Assembly (NCBI RefSeq): GCF_046292825.1
Contig: NZ_JBKBQG010000011.1
Location: forward strand, 37,406-101,405
Source of the DNA: Salinarimonas sp046292825
GTDB lineage: Bacteria; Pseudomonadota; Alphaproteobacteria; Rhizobiales; Beijerinckiaceae
Length of the DNA: 64,000 nucleotides
Direction: 5' to 3'
The number at the start of each line of letters is the position of its first letter. The stretch's first letter is position 1. Position numbers and translations under genes: made by a program. The notes beneath the pieces are model-generated. The model saw only the letters and a program-made list of their open reading frames with translations, made no database searches and was not told the origin of the DNA. Shown here one piece after another: positions 26,456-34,114 of this stretch.

Positions 26456-28165
26456 TCAGGGAGCGGGGACCGGCGTCGGCGTTCCCGTCGGGGTCGGCAG
26501 GAGCGGAAGGGCGGTCGGCGAGGGGGCCGGTCCGAGGCCCGGCACGAGCGGCGGGACGAAGGGCGCCGGGGCGCGGGCGCGCTCGGCCTCCGCGCGCATC
26601 GTCTCGAGGCCGCGATCGATCGCCGCCAACCCGGCACCCGCGGCATGGGCGAGGCCGGCGGCCGCACCGATCGCGAGCGGGTTGCCGATGCCGCTCTCCG
26701 CGGCCGCACGACCCGCGAGCGTCCCGACGCGCCAGGCGTCGCCGAGATCCCGGTCGAAGTCGCGCAGCTCGGCGCGGATCGGGGCGGGCACGGCGCCGCC
26801 CATCTGGGTGAAGGTCGGCAACCCGCGCTGCGCCATCGCGCCGTCGGCGAAGTGGAGGGCGGTGCGTGCGGCGAGGCTCGCGCGCGGATCGGAATTGCGC
26901 AGAAGCGGGCTCGCGTCTTCCGCGGCGACGATGTCGCTCGCGAAACCGATCCGCCGCTCGCCCTTGTAGACGCCGTCGAAGCCGGGACCCTCCGGGTGCT
27001 CGGGCAGGCGGTGGCGGACCGAGAGCGTGTAGGCCGCACCGACCGTCGGCGTGCCGACGTGCTCGCGCAGCACGGTATCGTCGAAATGGCCGAGCGCGCG
27101 CGAGGCGCCCGCCAGGACCGCTCCGGCGATCGCGACTTGCGGGAGGGGGGCGCGCATCATCGGGACGGACACGGCCTGCCCGAGCGCCGAGGCGGCGGAG
27201 AGAACGCCGACGGAACCGGCGATCGTGACGCTCTGGTGGCTCGTCTGCGTCTCGAAATCGACGCCACGGCGCAGCATCGCCGTCAGCGTCGCGGACGGCA
27301 GGCGCCCCCGGAACGCGGTGGGGGTCGAGAACGCCATCGCGTTGCTGAAACCGCTCTCCGTCTTCTGGAACAGGCCGCCTTCCCCAACGAGCGGCGCCTC
27401 GCCCGCGAGGACGTCGGCGATCGCGCCGCGGTCGACCGTCATCGTGGTGACGACGCTGCGCCGATCGACGGGGACGGTGCTGGTCCAATCGGTCGGCCCC
27501 TGGCGGAGCACGGCGGTGACGGAATTGGCGGGCGTGCCGTCCCTCGTCGTGAAGTCGAAGGGACCGTTCACGCCGTGCGCGCCGACCGGCATCGAGACGC
27601 CGATCGAGCCGTTGATCGGTGCGCGCCGCGGCAGATCGATTCCGTAGGTGAGGGCGTCCGGCGCGAGGAAGGCGAGAGTCTCGAGCGCGCGGTCGAGGGG
27701 ACCGGGACCCGGCGCGGCCGCGTTCGGCGCGGGCGTCGGGGCGCTCTCGCTCCGGGCGGGGGGCGTCGGGGTCGGCCTCGGATCGGGGATCGCCGGCGTC
27801 GCTCCCGTCTGTGCAGGCACGGGTGCGGTCGCCGTCGGGGTGGGAGTGGCCGTCGAGGGCGTCGGGACCGTCGGAGCCGGCGCGGCGGACAAGGGTGGGG
27901 CGCTGCTCGCGGCGGGCGGTCGGCCGGCTGCCGACCCGTTCGACGGGCGCTGCGCGGGGCCGAGATCCTCCGGCGCCTCCCGAGCAGGGCCGGTCGGGCG
28001 CGGCGTCGGCCGCCCCGGCCGCTCGACCGGCTCGCCGTCCTGCGGACGCGGCCGGCTGCCGGCCCCTTGGATCGCTCGGGAGAAATCCTTGCCGTCGCGC
28101 GCCTCGCGGCGCCCGCTTGCGGCCGAACCGGCGGTGCCGGCATCCTCGATCTTCATGGCGCGCAC
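26456..28165 (-). CDS. Unknown protein with Pro/Thr-rich low-complexity linker
   Basis: 569 aa; not recognised. Residues 1-40 are polar (a second start MKIEDAG lies at codon 4). Residues about 45-155 are a Pro/Ala/Thr-rich linker with TPTPTA-type runs. A folded region of about 380 residues follows, rich in small residues with beta-like segments (GSIGVSMPVGAHGVNGPFDF, SVTIAGSVGVLS), and the protein ends in a second Pro/Thr-rich tail (LPTPTGTPTPVPAP). No signal peptide or clear membrane segment. Codon use is like the surrounding genes. Upstream is an unusually AT-rich 57-bp patch shared with the divergent SDR gene. A surface or phage-tail-like role cannot be supported. Confidence 0.6.
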   Translation of the reverse strand: MRAMKIEDAGTAGSAASGRREARDGKDFSRAIQGAGSRPRPQDGEPVERPGRPTPRPTGPAREAPEDLGPAQRPSNGSAAGRPPAASSAPPLSAAPAPTVPTPSTATPTPTATAPVPAQTGATPAIPDPRPTPTPPARSESAPTPAPNAAAPGPGPLDRALETLAFLAPDALTYGIDLPRRAPINGSIGVSMPVGAHGVNGPFDFTTRDGTPANSVTAVLRQGPTDWTSTVPVDRRSVVTTMTVDRGAIADVLAGEAPLVGEGGLFQKTESGFSNAMAFSTPTAFRGRLPSATLTAMLRRGVDFETQTSHQSVTIAGSVGVLSAASALGQAVSVPMMRAPLPQVAIAGAVLAGASRALGHFDDTVLREHVGTPTVGAAYTLSVRHRLPEHPEGPGFDGVYKGERRIGFASDIVAAEDASPLLRNSDPRASLAARTALHFADGAMAQRGLPTFTQMGGAVPAPIRAELRDFDRDLGDAWRVGTLAGRAAAESGIGNPLAIGAAAGLAHAAGAGLAAIDRGLETMRAEAERARAPAPFVPPLVPGLGPAPSPTALPLLPTPTGTPTPVPAP

Positions 28166-28205
28166 CTCGCGTCCGAATTGACCGGCGAAGGTTACGCGCC
28201 AAGCG

Positions 28206-28262
28206 GCATAATATCAATCTATATTAGATAATTGAAAGTAATTTAACTATACATAAACTATG
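28206..28262. promoter_or_regulatory. AT-rich divergent promoter region
   Basis: A stretch of about 57 bp made almost wholly of A and T in a very GC-rich region, including ATCTATATTAGAT (5-bp arms around TAT). It lies between the divergent genes at 28165 and 28333. A regulated promoter, a nucleoid-protein (H-NS-like or HU) site or foreign DNA are all possible; no specific binding motif is recognised. Confidence 0.35.
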
Positions 28263-28332
28263 TGTCTGACGGTACGGAACCGGGGCGCGTCGGCGGGCAT
28301 TGGCTCCGACCCTACGGGCCAAGGAGGCAGCC

Positions 28333-29118
28333 ATGGCGGAATTCGGCGGCAAGGTCGCGCTGGTGACGGGCGCAGGGTCGGGAATCGGCAAGGCCTCGGC
28401 CGTCCTGCTCGCCCGCGAAGGCGCCGCCGTCGGGGTCCTCTCGGACACGCAAAGCGAGATCGAAGAGACCGCCCGCGAGATCGCGGAGGCCGGCGGGCGG
28501 GCGCTGCCGCTCTGCGCCGACGTCTCGGACGCCGCCGCGATGCGCGCGGCGATCGATCGGCTTGCGTCGGAATACGGCCGGCTCGACGTCGTGTTCGCCA
28601 ATGCCGGCATCAACGGCGTCTGGGCGCCGATCGACGAGCTCGAGCCCGAGGATTGGGACCGGACGATCGCGGTGAACCAGCGCGGGACCTTCCTGACGAT
28701 CCGCTATGCCGTGCCGCATCTGAAGGCGGCGGGCGGGGGCGCGATCGTCGTGTGCTCGTCGATCAACGGGACCCGCAGCTTCTCCAATGCGGGCACGACG
28801 GCCTACAGCGCCACCAAGGCCGCGCAGGTCGCGATGATGCGGGTGCTCGCCCTCGAACTCGCGCCGCACGCCATCCGCGTGAACGCGGTGTGCCCGGGCT
28901 GGATCGACACGCAGATCGACGACAACACGCGGCCGCGCAACCTGGAACGGGCGGAATACCCGGTCGAGTTCCCCAAGGGCGAGATCCCGCTCACCGGCGG
29001 CCGGCCCGGCTCGAGCTTCGACGTCGCCGAGCTCGTCGCCTTCTTGGCGAGCGAGCGCGCCCGCCACATCACCGGCTCGCCGGTGTGGATCGACGCCGGG
29101 GAGTCGATCCTCGTTTGA
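28333..29118 (+). CDS. SDR-family oxidoreductase
   Basis: 261 aa from MAEFGGKV, with a perfect AAGGAGG ribosome site. Classical short-chain dehydrogenase: cofactor motif TGAGSGIG (residues about 11-18), the NAG motif (NAGI), and catalytic Ser (CSSINGT) and Tyr-x3-Lys (YSATKAA). The acidic residue expected at the end of strand 2 is not obvious (GVLSDTQ carries an Asp), so NAD(H) preference is only suggested. Substrate unknown. The stop codon lies in the first of three tandem 15-bp repeats. Confidence 0.9.
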   Translation: MAEFGGKVALVTGAGSGIGKASAVLLAREGAAVGVLSDTQSEIEETAREIAEAGGRALPLCADVSDAAAMRAAIDRLASEYGRLDVVFANAGINGVWAPIDELEPEDWDRTIAVNQRGTFLTIRYAVPHLKAAGGGAIVVCSSINGTRSFSNAGTTAYSATKAAQVAMMRVLALELAPHAIRVNAVCPGWIDTQIDDNTRPRNLERAEYPVEFPKGEIPLTGGRPGSSFDVAELVAFLASERARHITGSPVWIDAGESILV

Positions 29119-29155
29119 TCCCGCCTCGTTTGATCCCGCCTCGTTTGATCCCGCC
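29111..29155 (+). repeat. Three tandem copies of a 15-bp unit carrying stop codons
   Basis: Three exact copies of TCGTTTGATCCCGCC in a row, followed by a degenerate fourth (TCGTGTGACCC). Because the unit length is a multiple of three, every copy places a TGA in the frame of the SDR gene, giving four in-frame stops. Probably replication slippage. Confidence 0.85.
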
Positions 29156-29169
29156 TCGTGTGACCCGGC

Positions 29170-29277
29170 TCAGAGCGCCACGATCGCGATCGAGGCGATG
29201 AGCGCGGCGGTTCCGACGAAACCGGCGAGGGCGGCGAGGGCGCTGCCGGCGAGCACGGCGCGGACGACGATCTGCAT
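29170..29277 (-). CDS. 35-residue single-span membrane peptide
   Basis: Very short ORF. ATG at 29275-29277 with GGGAGG 5 nt upstream, which is a strong ribosome site. Apart from the first residues (MQIVVR) the peptide is entirely hydrophobic, with Ala, Gly, Leu, Ile and Val (VLAGSALAALAGFVGTAAL), so it should be one membrane helix. Not recognised. It sits between the SDR gene (convergent) and a response-regulator gene on the same strand. Confidence 0.45.
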   Translation of the reverse strand: MQIVVRAVLAGSALAALAGFVGTAALIASIAIVAL

Positions 29278-29471
29278 GGGACCTCCCATCTCGATCCAGC
29301 GAAGCCGACCCCCGCCTGAGCGCGGGCCGACTAACCAAAGGTAAGCTTCATTCCGCACCGGCAGGCTTGCGCGAAGCCGTTCGGAAGAGCGCGACCCCCG
29401 GAGCCTCGCCCCGGATTGGTTAACGAGAGGTAAAAAACAAAACGATTGAGAGTGCAAGCGCAGCCGGGCGC

Positions 29472-29870
29472 TCAGCGCGTCTCGCGCGAAAGAAGCCGTT
29501 CCAAGAGGGGAACGAGCCGGTCCGGCAGGTAGGGCTTGGCGACGAAATGGGCGCCGTCCGGCAGCGCGCCGCTCGTCTCGTCCGAATGACCGGAGATCAT
29601 CACGGCGGCGATTCGCGGCCAGCGCGCCCGGGTCGTCGCGACGACGGCGTTCCCGTCGATGGAGCCCGGCACGTGCGCGTCCGCGACGAGGGCGTCGATC
29701 GGCTCCTCGCCCTCGAGGAGGCGCAGCGCCGCGTCCGAATCCTCCACGCGCAACACCCGAAAACCGTGATGGCGCAGGAGCGCGCCGATATAGTCGCGCT
29801 CGTGCTTCTCCTCCTCGAGCACGAGGACGGTTACCTTGCGATCCGTGTGCTCGCCGCGCATCGTCTCCAT
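29472..29870 (-). CDS. Single-domain response regulator
   Basis: 132 aa from METMRGEH (ATG 29868-29870, GGAGG 8 nt upstream; a GTG three codons earlier is too close to that site). A lone receiver domain: LVADAHVPG carries the likely phospho-acceptor Asp, VMISGHSDE the conserved Thr/Ser position (here Ser) and HFVAKPY the Lys-Pro. The acidic pocket near the start reads LEEEKHERD. There is no output domain, so it may work by phospho-relay or protein binding, as in alphaproteobacterial stress or cell-cycle circuits. No cognate kinase is adjacent. Confidence 0.88.
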   Translation of the reverse strand: METMRGEHTDRKVTVLVLEEEKHERDYIGALLRHHGFRVLRVEDSDAALRLLEGEEPIDALVADAHVPGSIDGNAVVATTRARWPRIAAVMISGHSDETSGALPDGAHFVAKPYLPDRLVPLLERLLSRETR

Positions 29871-29894
29871 GGCCGCCACCTCCCTGAGCGAGAC

Positions 29895-29920
29895 AACGCT
29901 CCTGCGCGCGGACGCGTTCG
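29895..29920 (-). promoter_or_regulatory. Possible EcfG-type promoter of the response regulator
   Basis: On the minus strand: CGAAC, 17 bases, CGTT, 25 nt before the start of the response-regulator gene. The general-stress sigma factor EcfG of alphaproteobacteria uses GGAAC-N16/18-CGTT, so only one base differs. Short motifs like this occur by chance; weak evidence. Confidence 0.25.
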
Positions 29921-30025
29921 CTAGGGGGAGGGCGCGCCGAAAAAAACCGGTTGCCAGCGTCCGCGGCCCCGGCTAAAAGCACCCCACCAACGCCGAGACG
30001 CGCCTTCCCGCGCCTCCGGTGCTCC

Positions 30026-30101
30026 GCCCAGGTAGCTCAGTTGGTAGAGCATGCGACTGAAAATCGCAGTGTCGGTGGTTCGATTCCGCCCCTGGGCACC
30101 A
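30026..30101 (+). tRNA. tRNA-Phe (GAA)
   Basis: 76 nt including an encoded CCA. Acceptor stem GCCCAGG pairs with CCTGGGC; D-arm AGCTCAGTTGGTAGAGC; anticodon stem TGCGA/TCGCA with loop CTGAAAA, giving anticodon GAA at 30059-30061; T-arm GGTTCGATTCC. All arms pair normally. Confidence 0.97.
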
Positions 30102-30283
30102 TCTTCCTCGTTCTTCCGTCCGGGCCACTTCGATCGGCGCGCATCCGCGCCCGCCGCGCCCCCTCGCGCGTCCTCCGCACGGAACTTCCTGCCGCTTTCC
30201 TCTTTGCCCCTCGAAGCCCTGCCCCATCAGTCCGCCGACGCGCCGGCCCGGCTCGTGGGCGGCGAACCGCGAGGTGATCAGGA

Positions 30284-32080
30284 ATGGCAAAGACCGTCGG
30301 CGACTTCTTCTGGGAACGCATCTCGGCCTGGGGGGTGAAGCGAATCTTCGGCTATCCGGGCGATGGGATCAACGGGCTCATCGGCGCGCTCGACCGCGCG
30401 CAGGATCGGCTGGAATTCGTGCAGTCGCGCCACGAGGAGATGTCGGCCTTCATGGCCTGCGCGCACGCGAAATTCACCGGAGAGGTCGGCGTCTGCCTCG
30501 CGACCTCGGGGCCGGGCGCGATCCATCTCCTCAACGGTCTCTACGATGCGCAGCTCGACCATCAGCCCGTCGTCGCGATCGTCGGCCAGCAATCGCGCGC
30601 GGCGCTCGGCGGCAACTATCAGCAGGAGGTCGATCTCCTCACCCTGTTCAAGGACGTCGCCGGCGAGTACGTGCACATGGCGTCCTCCCCCGTCCAGATC
30701 CGCCACCTCGTCGACCGCGCGATGCGCATCGCCAAGGCCGAGCGGGCCGTGACGTGCATCATCATCCCCAACGACATCCAGGAGATGAACGCCGTCGAGG
30801 AGCCGCCGCAGAAGCACGGCACGATCCATTCGGGCGTCGGCTATTCGCCGCCGGTCGTGCTCCCGGCCGACGAGGATCTGAAGCGCGCGGCCGACGTGAT
30901 CAATGCGGGGAAGAAGGTCGCGATCCTGATCGGCGCGGGCGCGCTGCATGCCGGCGACGAGGTGACGGAGCTCGCCGAGAAGCTCGGCGCGGGCGTCGCC
31001 AAGGCGCTCTTGGGCAAGGCGGCGCTCCCCGACGATCTGCCCTTCGTGACGGGCTCGATCGGTCTTCTCGGCACACGGCCGAGCTACGACATGATGATGG
31101 GCTGCGACACGCTCCTCATGATCGGCTCGCGCTTCCCCTATTCGGAGTTCCTGCCCCCCGTCGGCCAGGCGCGCGGCGTCCAGATCGACCTCGATCCGAA
31201 GATGGTCTCGATCCGCTACCCGATGGAGGTGAACCTCATCGGCGACAGCGCCGGGACCATCCGCAAGCTCCTCCCGCTGCTCGACGCCAAGACGGATCGC
31301 TCCTGGCGCGAGGGCATCGAGAAGGGGATCGAGGATTGGTGGAGCGTGCTCGAGGGCCGCGCCATGACGAGCGCCGACCCGATCAACCCGCAGCGCGTGT
31401 TCTGGGAATTGTCGCCGCGCCTGCCGGACCGCTGCATCATCACCGCCGATTCGGGCTCGGGCACGAACTGGTTCGCGCGCGACGTGAAGATGCGCAAGGG
31501 CATGATGTCCTCGCTCTCCGGCACGCTCGCGACGATGGGGCCGGCGGTGCCCTACGCGATCGCGGCGAAGTTCGCCTACCCGGATCGCCCCGTGGTCGCG
31601 ATGGTGGGCGACGGGGCGATGCAGATGAACGGCCTCGCCGAGCTGATCACGGTGGGCAAGTACTGGAAGAAATGGGCGAACCCGCAGATGATCTTCCTCG
31701 TGCTCGCCAACGGGGATCTCAACCAGGTCACCTGGGAGATGCGCGCTCAAGCCGGCGATCCGAAATTCGAGGCCTCCCAGGAGGTGCCCCGCTTCCCCTT
31801 CGCCCGCTATGCCGAGCTCCTCGGCTTCAAGGGCATCTATGTCGACGATCCCGAATCGATCGGGCCCGCTTGGGACGAGGCTTTCGCGGCGAAGGTGCCG
31901 GTGGTGCTCGAGGTCGTCACCGATCCGAACGTCCCCCCGCTGCCGCCGCACATCACCTTCGAGAACGCCAAAGCGCTCACCTCGACCCTGCTCACCGGCG
32001 ACCCGGACGAGGTGAAGATCGTCACGCAGACGGTCAAGGAGATGGTCAACGACTACCTGCCGGGCGGCAAGTCGCGCTGA
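30284..32080 (+). CDS. TPP-dependent enzyme, pyruvate oxidase/dehydrogenase-like
   Basis: 598 aa. Three-domain thiamine-diphosphate enzyme. The N-terminal Pyr domain has the catalytic Glu in the segment RHEEMSAFMA and the loop ATSGPGAIHLLNGLYDA. The central domain resembles the FAD/ADP-binding TPP_M domain. The C-terminal PP domain carries the Mg/TPP motif GDGAMQMNGLAELITVGKY ending in ANGDLN. The overall pattern is nearest to pyruvate:quinone oxidoreductase (PoxB) and related thiamine-requiring proteins rather than acetolactate synthase; substrate not proven. Probably peripheral to the membrane if PoxB-like. Monocistronic, with a terminator 34 bp after the stop. Confidence 0.88.
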   Translation: MAKTVGDFFWERISAWGVKRIFGYPGDGINGLIGALDRAQDRLEFVQSRHEEMSAFMACAHAKFTGEVGVCLATSGPGAIHLLNGLYDAQLDHQPVVAIVGQQSRAALGGNYQQEVDLLTLFKDVAGEYVHMASSPVQIRHLVDRAMRIAKAERAVTCIIIPNDIQEMNAVEEPPQKHGTIHSGVGYSPPVVLPADEDLKRAADVINAGKKVAILIGAGALHAGDEVTELAEKLGAGVAKALLGKAALPDDLPFVTGSIGLLGTRPSYDMMMGCDTLLMIGSRFPYSEFLPPVGQARGVQIDLDPKMVSIRYPMEVNLIGDSAGTIRKLLPLLDAKTDRSWREGIEKGIEDWWSVLEGRAMTSADPINPQRVFWELSPRLPDRCIITADSGSGTNWFARDVKMRKGMMSSLSGTLATMGPAVPYAIAAKFAYPDRPVVAMVGDGAMQMNGLAELITVGKYWKKWANPQMIFLVLANGDLNQVTWEMRAQAGDPKFEASQEVPRFPFARYAELLGFKGIYVDDPESIGPAWDEAFAAKVPVVLEVVTDPNVPPLPPHITFENAKALTSTLLTGDPDEVKIVTQTVKEMVNDYLPGGKSR

Positions 32081-32113
32081 CGCGCCGCGCCGCGGGGCCG
32101 GACACGCAGACGA

Positions 32114-32142
32114 ACGGGGCGGACCGCGATCCGCCCCGTTTT
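32114..32142 (+). terminator. Rho-independent terminator after TPP enzyme gene
   Basis: Perfect 10-bp stem ACGGGGCGGA/TCCGCCCCGT around a 6-nt loop, followed by TTTT. It starts 34 bp after the stop codon of the TPP-dependent enzyme. Confidence 0.85.
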
Positions 32143-32226
32143 CGTGCGGGCGGTCGCGGATCGAAGCCGGGCGCTCGCGCGTTCGAACTGCCGAGCACGA
32201 TGCACGGACACGGTTCGGAGTACCCC

Positions 32227-32541
32227 ATGAACGCCACGGCCCTTCCCTTCGCCCTCGCCGCAGGCCTCCTTCTCGCCGCCCCCGCCGCCGCGCAGCCGAG
32301 CGCGACGGTTCCCGCCTGCGAGACGCAGGCCGAGCTCGAGCAGCTCCTCGGCAGCGACGGCGCCTTCACCCCCGACGGCTGCCGCGAGATCGCCGTCACC
32401 CGCATCGAAATCGACGGCGCCGAGCCCGTCTGCGTCATCGACCTGAGCCCGCAGACCGACCCCGGCATCCTCGACCGCCTCACCGAGGCGGCCGTGTCGA
32501 TGCAATGGTGGGTGCCCTGCGCCGCGCTGGCGGTGCCGTGA
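32227..32541 (+). CDS. Small secreted Cys-containing protein, unknown
   Basis: 104 aa. Clear signal peptide (MNATALPFALAAGLLLAAPAAAQ, cleavage after AAA-Q region). The mature part of about 80 residues holds four cysteines (PAC, DGC, PVC, VPC), which suggests two disulfides in the periplasm. Not recognised as a named family. No clear ribosome site was seen. A tandem 12-bp repeat (GAAGGGCCAAGT) follows the stop codon. Confidence 0.65.
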   Translation: MNATALPFALAAGLLLAAPAAAQPSATVPACETQAELEQLLGSDGAFTPDGCREIAVTRIEIDGAEPVCVIDLSPQTDPGILDRLTEAAVSMQWWVPCAALAVP

Positions 32542-32662
32542 GCGATGAAGGGCCAAGTGAAGGGCCAAGTGCGACGAGATCCGAGAATCGCGACCTGCCT
32601 CGAGAGGCTTCCTCCTCCTCCCCCCGAGAGCTGGAAATCTGTCGCCTGGTACCCTCGTCGCC

Positions 32663-32838
32663 GTCATTCCGGGGCGCGAAGCGAGCCCGGAACCTAGACT
32701 CCCGACGATGGACGAGCAGCCTATAGGCTGCGTCGCTCGACCTATTCTCGGTATTTTGGTTGTGGAACGAGCGCGCATGCGCGCTCGGACTTGCGTCGGG
32801 GTTCTGGGTTCCGGGCTCGCTTCGCGCCCCGGAATGAC
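32663..32838 (+). repeat. Composite palindromic repeat, copy 3
   Basis: 176 bp, same orientation and length as copy 1. Outer arms GTCATTCCGG ... CCGGAATGAC carry matched changes relative to copy 1 (C to T on one arm, G to A on the other), so pairing is kept. Inner hairpins GCAGCCTATAGGCTGC and GAGCGCGCATGCGCGCTC are both perfect. It lies in the 439-bp gap before ssrA; nothing else is recognised between 32542 and 32946. Confidence 0.85.
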
Positions 32839-32946
32839 GACGTTGAGGTTCTGGCAGACGGATTCTCAAAACTCGGTCGAAGGAGAGGGGGCGACGTTAC
32901 AGTCGCACGCGGGTTGCCCCGCATGGTCGCCCGCCCCGGACACCCC

Positions 32947-32975
32947 TTGTCATCCCCCCGGGCGATCGCTACATC
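32947..32975 (+). promoter_or_regulatory. Candidate ssrA promoter
   Basis: TTGTCA (32947-32952), a 17-bp spacer and TACATC (32970-32975). The expected transcript start near 32981 would give an acceptor piece of about 83 nt, a sensible size for a two-piece tmRNA. Confidence 0.45.
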
Positions 32976-32980
32976 GGATC

Positions 32981-33270
32981 TGTCGGGGAAACCCGACTAT
33001 GATCGTAGAGGCAGGACGGAATAGACGTTCAGGACGCGGGTTCAATTCCCGCCGCCTCCACCAGGAGCGCAGATCGGCGGCGTTCTCCGCGCGGGCTGCG
33101 CTCCTGATGGGGGCGACATGGGTTCGACTGGGCGTGGTAAAGGTCAGGCTGCGATCGGGCTGAGCTACGGCCCTGACAGTGCAAATCACAAGTGCCAACG
33201 ACAACGTTGCCACTTCGGAGCTCCGCATCGCTGCGTGAGTCACCGGGGGCTCGGGAAAGCCTAGCAACAG
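32981..33270 (+). ncRNA. ssrA: Two-piece, circularly permuted tmRNA
   Basis: Rescues stalled ribosomes by trans-translation. In the permuted order the acceptor piece comes first: T-arm GGGTTCAATTCCC, 3' acceptor strand CGCCTCC, discriminator A and encoded CCA (33061-33063). An intervening segment (33064-33108) is excised. The coding piece then starts with GGGGGCG (33109-33115), which pairs with the acceptor strand, followed by the tmRNA D-region ACATGGGTTCGACTGG. The tag reading frame is 33194-33238 and encodes ANDNVATSELRIAA followed by TGA, a typical alphaproteobacterial tag. Exact 5' and 3' ends are estimated. Confidence 0.93.
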
Positions 33271-33271
33271 A

Positions 33272-33300
33272 AACGGCGCCTTACGGCGCCGTTCCCATTT
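33272..33300 (+). terminator. Terminator of ssrA
   Basis: Perfect 9-bp stem AACGGCGCC/GGCGCCGTT with loop TTAC, followed by CCCATTT. It lies between ssrA and a convergent protein gene and is nearly symmetrical, so it may serve both strands. Confidence 0.7.
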
Positions 33301-33337
33301 CCGCTTCATGCGGAGGCGGTCACGCGGACGTGCCCGC

Positions 33338-34060
33338 TCAGTTCTGGCCCCACTGGCCGCCGGTCTGGCCGGTCTGGCCGGTCTGACCCGTCTGACCCCA
33401 GCGCTGCTGGTCCTGATCCTGCCCGAACTGGCCGGTCTGGCCGAAGCCCTGCTGACCCTGCTGGCCGAACTGACCGCCCTGGCCGCCGCCGAGCGCGCCG
33501 GTCGCCATCTGGTCGTGCACGTGGATGTAGATCATCTGGCCGTCCTGCGTGCGGGCCTGGAGCAGGTTCTGGTCCATGCGCTGCACGCTCTGGAAGCCGG
33601 CCTGGCGAAGCTGCTGCTCGACCTGCTGGATGCCCTGCTGGCCCTGCTGACCCATCTGGCCCGCCTGACCGAACTGCTGGCCCTGCTGGCCCTGGCCGAA
33701 TTGACCCGTCTGGCCGGTCTGGCCGAACTGCTGACCCTGCTGGCCCTGGCCGAACTGACCCGTCTGGCCCGTCTGACCCCACTGCTGCTGGCCGGTCTGG
33801 CCGGTCTGGCCCGTCTGACCCCACTGACCCGTCTGGCCGGTCTGGCCGAACTGCTGACCCGTCTGGCCCGTCTGGCCCGTCTGGCCGGTCTGACCCCAGC
33901 GCTGCTGGTCCTGCTGGCCGAACTGGCCCGTCTGCTGCTGGCCGGTCTGGCCCCAACGCTGCTGATCCTGGTCCTGCTGGCCCCATTGCTGAGCCGCGGC
34001 GGAGCCGCCGGCGAGCATCAAGGCGGCGGTCATCGCGGCAACCGTGGTGCGCTTGAGCAT
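33338..34060 (-). CDS. Exported Gln/Gly/Thr repeat protein (GQTGQ repeats)
   Basis: 240 aa. Signal peptide (MLKRTTVAAMTAALMLAGGSAAAQ), then about 110 residues of QTGQ/WGQ/FGQ repeats, then a short non-repetitive domain of about 50 residues (VEQQLRQAGFQSVQRMDQNL, DGQMIYIHVHDQ) that resembles a PepSY-like fold, then a second repeat block ending in WGQN. The composition (Gln, Gly, Trp, Thr) is prion-like. The start has GGGAGG upstream, and a perfect 9-bp hairpin (34115-34139) lies in the leader. Likely periplasmic or extracellular. Function unknown. The opposite strand is also open because of the repeats. Confidence 0.75.
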   Translation of the reverse strand: MLKRTTVAAMTAALMLAGGSAAAQQWGQQDQDQQRWGQTGQQQTGQFGQQDQQRWGQTGQTGQTGQTGQQFGQTGQTGQWGQTGQTGQTGQQQWGQTGQTGQFGQGQQGQQFGQTGQTGQFGQGQQGQQFGQAGQMGQQGQQGIQQVEQQLRQAGFQSVQRMDQNLLQARTQDGQMIYIHVHDQMATGALGGGQGGQFGQQGQQGFGQTGQFGQDQDQQRWGQTGQTGQTGQTGGQWGQN

Positions 34061-34114
34061 GTTTCTCCCTCCCGGGTTTGCGGTTCGAAAAGGCCACGCG
34101 ACGGACGCCGCGCG

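Noticed and set aside
26402..28231. Plus-strand open frame opposite the 569-residue protein
   Set aside because: Arg/Gly-rich shadow without any domain pattern. The minus-strand frame has more protein-like composition, though confidence in it is only moderate.
33018..33063. Possible tRNA 3' half (T-arm and CCA) without a 5' half
   Set aside because: It is the acceptor piece of the permuted tmRNA; the matching 5' acceptor strand and the tag frame lie just downstream.
33350..34020. Regular short repeats that could suggest a CRISPR array
   Set aside because: The repeats are codon-phased (GQTGQ), there are no unique spacers of constant length and no cas genes; they encode a repetitive protein.
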